Part shown: positions 5,136 to 5,381 of the stretch, piece after piece
Layout: each line of letters opens with the position of its first letter
Numbering within the stretch: position 1 is the stretch's first letter
Assembly (NCBI GenBank): GCA_031278665.1
Contig: JAITKC010000269.1
Span: 1-5,381 of the forward strand
DNA: 5,381 nt
Direction: 5' to 3'
From: Bifidobacteriaceae bacterium
GTDB taxonomy: Bacteria > Actinomycetota > Actinomycetes > Actinomycetales > WQXJ01
The notes under the pieces: generated by a model
What the model was told of the DNA's origin: nothing
The model's input: the letters and a program-made list of their open reading frames with translations, nothing else
Databases searched by the model: none
Translations under genes and position numbers: made by a program

Positions 5136-5381
5136 TCAGCGCAATTCGGGCGGCAGCAAACTGGCGGCGGGCTCGTAGTAGCCGACCGCCGCCAGGCGAT
5201 CGCTTTCATAGGTCAAAGTCGTGATCGAGGCCAGCGAACAGGCGCGGCCGCGCGGCAGCGGCCAGATCGGACGGCCCTCGGCCCGCAGGCGGGCGCGCCA
5301 GATCGGGGATTGATGCGACACGACGATAGCCCGCCCGCCGCCGCGCAACTCGTCCCGCAACTCGTCCAGCATGGCCTGCAT
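5136..5381 (-). CDS. Histidine phosphatase family protein, C-terminal part (cut by window edge)
   Basis: The last 81 residues of a protein from the histidine phosphatase (phosphoglycerate mutase-like) superfamily. Visible is GRAIVVSHQSPIW, where the His (codon 5313-5315) matches the second catalytic histidine of the family, followed by a CSLASITTLTY strand and a YYEPAASLLP end that I recognise from actinobacterial members. The first catalytic motif (RHG near the N-terminus) must lie beyond base 5381, since full-length proteins are about 200 residues. The Met codon at the extreme window edge is therefore very probably internal. It converges on the PLDc_N gene with a 24-bp gap. In M. tuberculosis a histidine phosphatase of this kind (Rv0525) precedes thioredoxin-like and cytochrome c maturation genes. 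Substrate is unknown; such proteins can act on phosphosugars or other phosphomonoesters. Confidence 0.88.
   Translation of the reverse strand: MQAMLDELRDELRGGGRAIVVSHQSPIWRARLRAEGRPIWPLPRGRACSLASITTLTYESDRLAAVGYYEPAASLLPPELR

Noticed and set aside
5136..5381. Taking the Met codon at the window edge as the true start of an 81-residue protein
   Set aside because: The first catalytic motif (RHG) of the histidine phosphatase family is missing and must lie N-terminal, so the gene continues past the window.
1..5381. Search by eye for CRISPR repeats, insertion-sequence ends, tRNA or rRNA genes, attachment sites and phage or defence genes
   Set aside because: None was seen. Composition and coding style look uniform across the window, giving no sign of a recently acquired island.

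Overview
The window is very GC-rich throughout (about 70% by eye) and reads as a chromosomal segment of an actinobacterium (Actinomycetota). This rests on a short MenE of 374 residues of the actinobacterial type, abundant GTG starts, TANNNT-type -10 boxes 6-8 nt before start codons as in leaderless transcripts, and a men / PLDc_N / histidine-phosphatase neighbourhood that recalls the Mycobacterium tuberculosis Rv0525-Rv0542c region. No genus can be fixed from the sequence. No transposase, integrase, phage gene, CRISPR array, tRNA or rRNA was seen, and there is no gene-free stretch longer than about 140 bases.

Layout. (1) 1-828 (+): the C-terminal five-sixths of a PIG3-type NAD(P)H:quinone oxidoreductase, cut by the window edge. 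(2) 870-1364 (+): a small two-helix membrane protein resembling DUF3592. (3) 1407-2480 (-): an exported DUF3048 (YerB-like) protein, probably a lipoprotein, convergent with gene 2. (4) A 136-bp divergent promoter region. (5) 2617-3741 (+): menE, o-succinylbenzoate-CoA ligase. (6) 3747-4631 (+): menA, DHNA polyprenyltransferase. (7) 4722-5111 (+): a small PLDc_N membrane protein. (8) 5136-5381 (-): the C-terminal end of a histidine-phosphatase family protein, running off the right edge.

The clearest functional theme is menaquinone. MenE activates o-succinylbenzoate to its CoA thioester. MenB, not in this window, would cyclise that to the DHNA precursor, and MenA prenylates DHNA in the membrane to give demethylmenaquinone. 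The left-hand oxidoreductase acts on quinones in vitro in related families, but nothing here ties it to the respiratory quinone pool. By analogy with mycobacteria, the sequence just right of the window may carry the rest of the histidine phosphatase and then cytochrome c maturation genes (ResA/CcdA/ResB/CcsA types). That is a prediction, not something seen.

The most interesting regulatory signal is a recurring TAG-N-N-T box placed 6-8 nt before the start codon of four of the five plus-strand genes; the start of the fifth lies outside the window. The box for menA sits on the menE stop codon. The one minus-strand gene whose start is visible instead has a good Shine-Dalgarno sequence. I did not find a convincing new biological system here: this is mostly a core metabolic region with three poorly characterised membrane or exported proteins embedded in it.
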